64,000 nucleotides of DNA from Cohnella zeiphila (GTDB lineage: Bacteria; Bacillota; Bacilli; Paenibacillales; Paenibacillaceae), in assembly GCF_014212055.1 (NCBI RefSeq), contig NZ_JACJVO010000036.1:62001-126000 (forward strand). Reading direction: 5' to 3'. Positions 63,499-64,000 of this stretch are shown in pieces. Positions within the stretch are counted from its first letter, which is position 1; every line of letters starts with the position of its first letter. The translations under genes and the position numbers were made by a program. The notes beneath the pieces were generated by a model. That model had not been told where the DNA came from. It made no database searches and worked only from the letters and a program-made list of their open reading frames with translations.

Positions 63499-64000
63499 AT
63501 GTACACCATTCTGATCGTGGACGACGAGAGGATCGAGAGAGAAGGCATCTTGAAGCTGCTGGGCCGGCAAGGCTTCGCGCTCAAGCCGGTTACGGCCGAG
63601 AATGGGGAAGTTGCGCTCGATGTCCTGAAGAGCCAAAGCGTCGACATCCTGATGACGGATATCAAGATGCCCTTCATGGACGGCCTGGAGCTGGCGGAGA
63701 AGGCAAGCGAGCTGAATCCCGATCTGGAGGTCATCATCTATTCCGCTTTCAGCGATTTTGAGTATGCGAAGAGGGCGCTAAAGACGAACGCCTCTCAATA
63801 TATACTGAAGCCGATCAACATCGCCGAATTCCGGAAAGTGCTTGAAACGACCATCGCAAGCTGCGAGGAGCGGAAGAGAGAGCGGGAAGAATGGCAGCGG
63901 GTGATGGAAGGCTATCGGAAAGGGATGCAGTACGAGAAGGAAAAAGGTCTGCTCGACGCCTTGTACGGAACGAAGCAGGGCGGCGATTGGGGCACGGACG
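63499..64000 (+). CDS. YesN-like response regulator, 3' end cut by window
   Basis: The first 167 codons are visible. Receiver domain with acceptor Asp54 in ILMTDIKMPFMDG and the Lys in YILKPINIAEF, then a helical linker. By analogy with the protein at 43639 an AraC DNA-binding domain should follow beyond the window, and a partner kinase gene is expected nearby. ATG 63499 follows CTGGGGGC. It is the best candidate to bind element C before the GH38-like gene and importer 5. Confidence 0.85.
   Translation, partial: MYTILIVDDERIEREGILKLLGRQGFALKPVTAENGEVALDVLKSQSVDILMTDIKMPFMDGLELAEKASELNPDLEVIIYSAFSDFEYAKRALKTNASQYILKPINIAEFRKVLETTIASCEERKREREEWQRVMEGYRKGMQYEKEKGLLDALYGTKQGGDWGTD

Overview
The window looks like a chromosomal carbohydrate-utilisation region of a spore-forming Paenibacillaceae member (Paenibacillus/Cohnella type). 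The signs are five LplABC-like sugar importers without ATPases, many AraC/YesN-type regulators with built-in sensors, lipobox solute-binding proteins, AGGAGG-type ribosome binding sites with frequent TTG/GTG starts, and a broken spore-germination permease gene. No rRNA, tRNA, CRISPR array or intact transposase was seen. Base composition is uneven: roughly 1-7 kb and 57-64 kb are clearly GC-richer than the middle, and one oxidoreductase gene near 56 kb stands out against its AT-rich regulator.

Layout. (1) 1-7.1 kb: the end of a kduD-like dehydrogenase gene, then an IclR regulator and a four-gene operon that reads as a Weimberg-type pentose pathway: YjhG-type xylonate dehydratase, FAH-fold 2-keto-3-deoxypentonate dehydratase, ketoglutarate-semialdehyde-type dehydrogenase and a CE1-like esterase. 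Two matching palindromes precede the regulator and the operon. (2) 7.3-13.4 kb: membrane AraC sensor plus ABC importer 1. (3) 13.7-17.5 kb: GH127 beta-L-arabinofuranosidase and GH42 galactosidase. (4) 17.6-24.6 kb: two divergent AraC regulators and ABC importer 2. (5) 24.7-38.1 kb: a fucosidase block with three GH29 enzymes, a GH95, a second GH42, an AraC regulator, and a three-gene cassette (aldo/keto reductase, LgoD-like zinc dehydrogenase, lactonase) suited to oxidising freed L-fucose or L-galactose. (6) 38.3-45.2 kb: ABC importer 3 with its two-component system. (7) 45.3-54.8 kb: AraC regulator, ABC importer 4, a beta-helix/PDZ protein, a TIM-barrel isomerase and a Gfo/Idh oxidoreductase. 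(8) 54.8-57 kb: a decayed stretch with a gerKB fragment and an orphan promoter, then an MDR oxidoreductase/MerR pair. (9) 57.2-64 kb: GH38-like enzyme, ABC importer 5 and the start of a YesN-like response regulator.

Taken together the region appears to take apart plant cell-wall side chains bearing L-fucose (or L-galactose), D-galactose and L-arabinose. Oligosaccharides would be imported through several parallel permeases that borrow an ATPase encoded elsewhere, trimmed by glycosidases that mostly lack signal peptides, and the odd sugars oxidised without phosphorylation. The most informative non-coding signals are three pairs of repeated promoter/operator elements (13539/26603, 18535/50294, 57119/59683), which link genes tens of kilobases apart or neighbouring units into small regulons.
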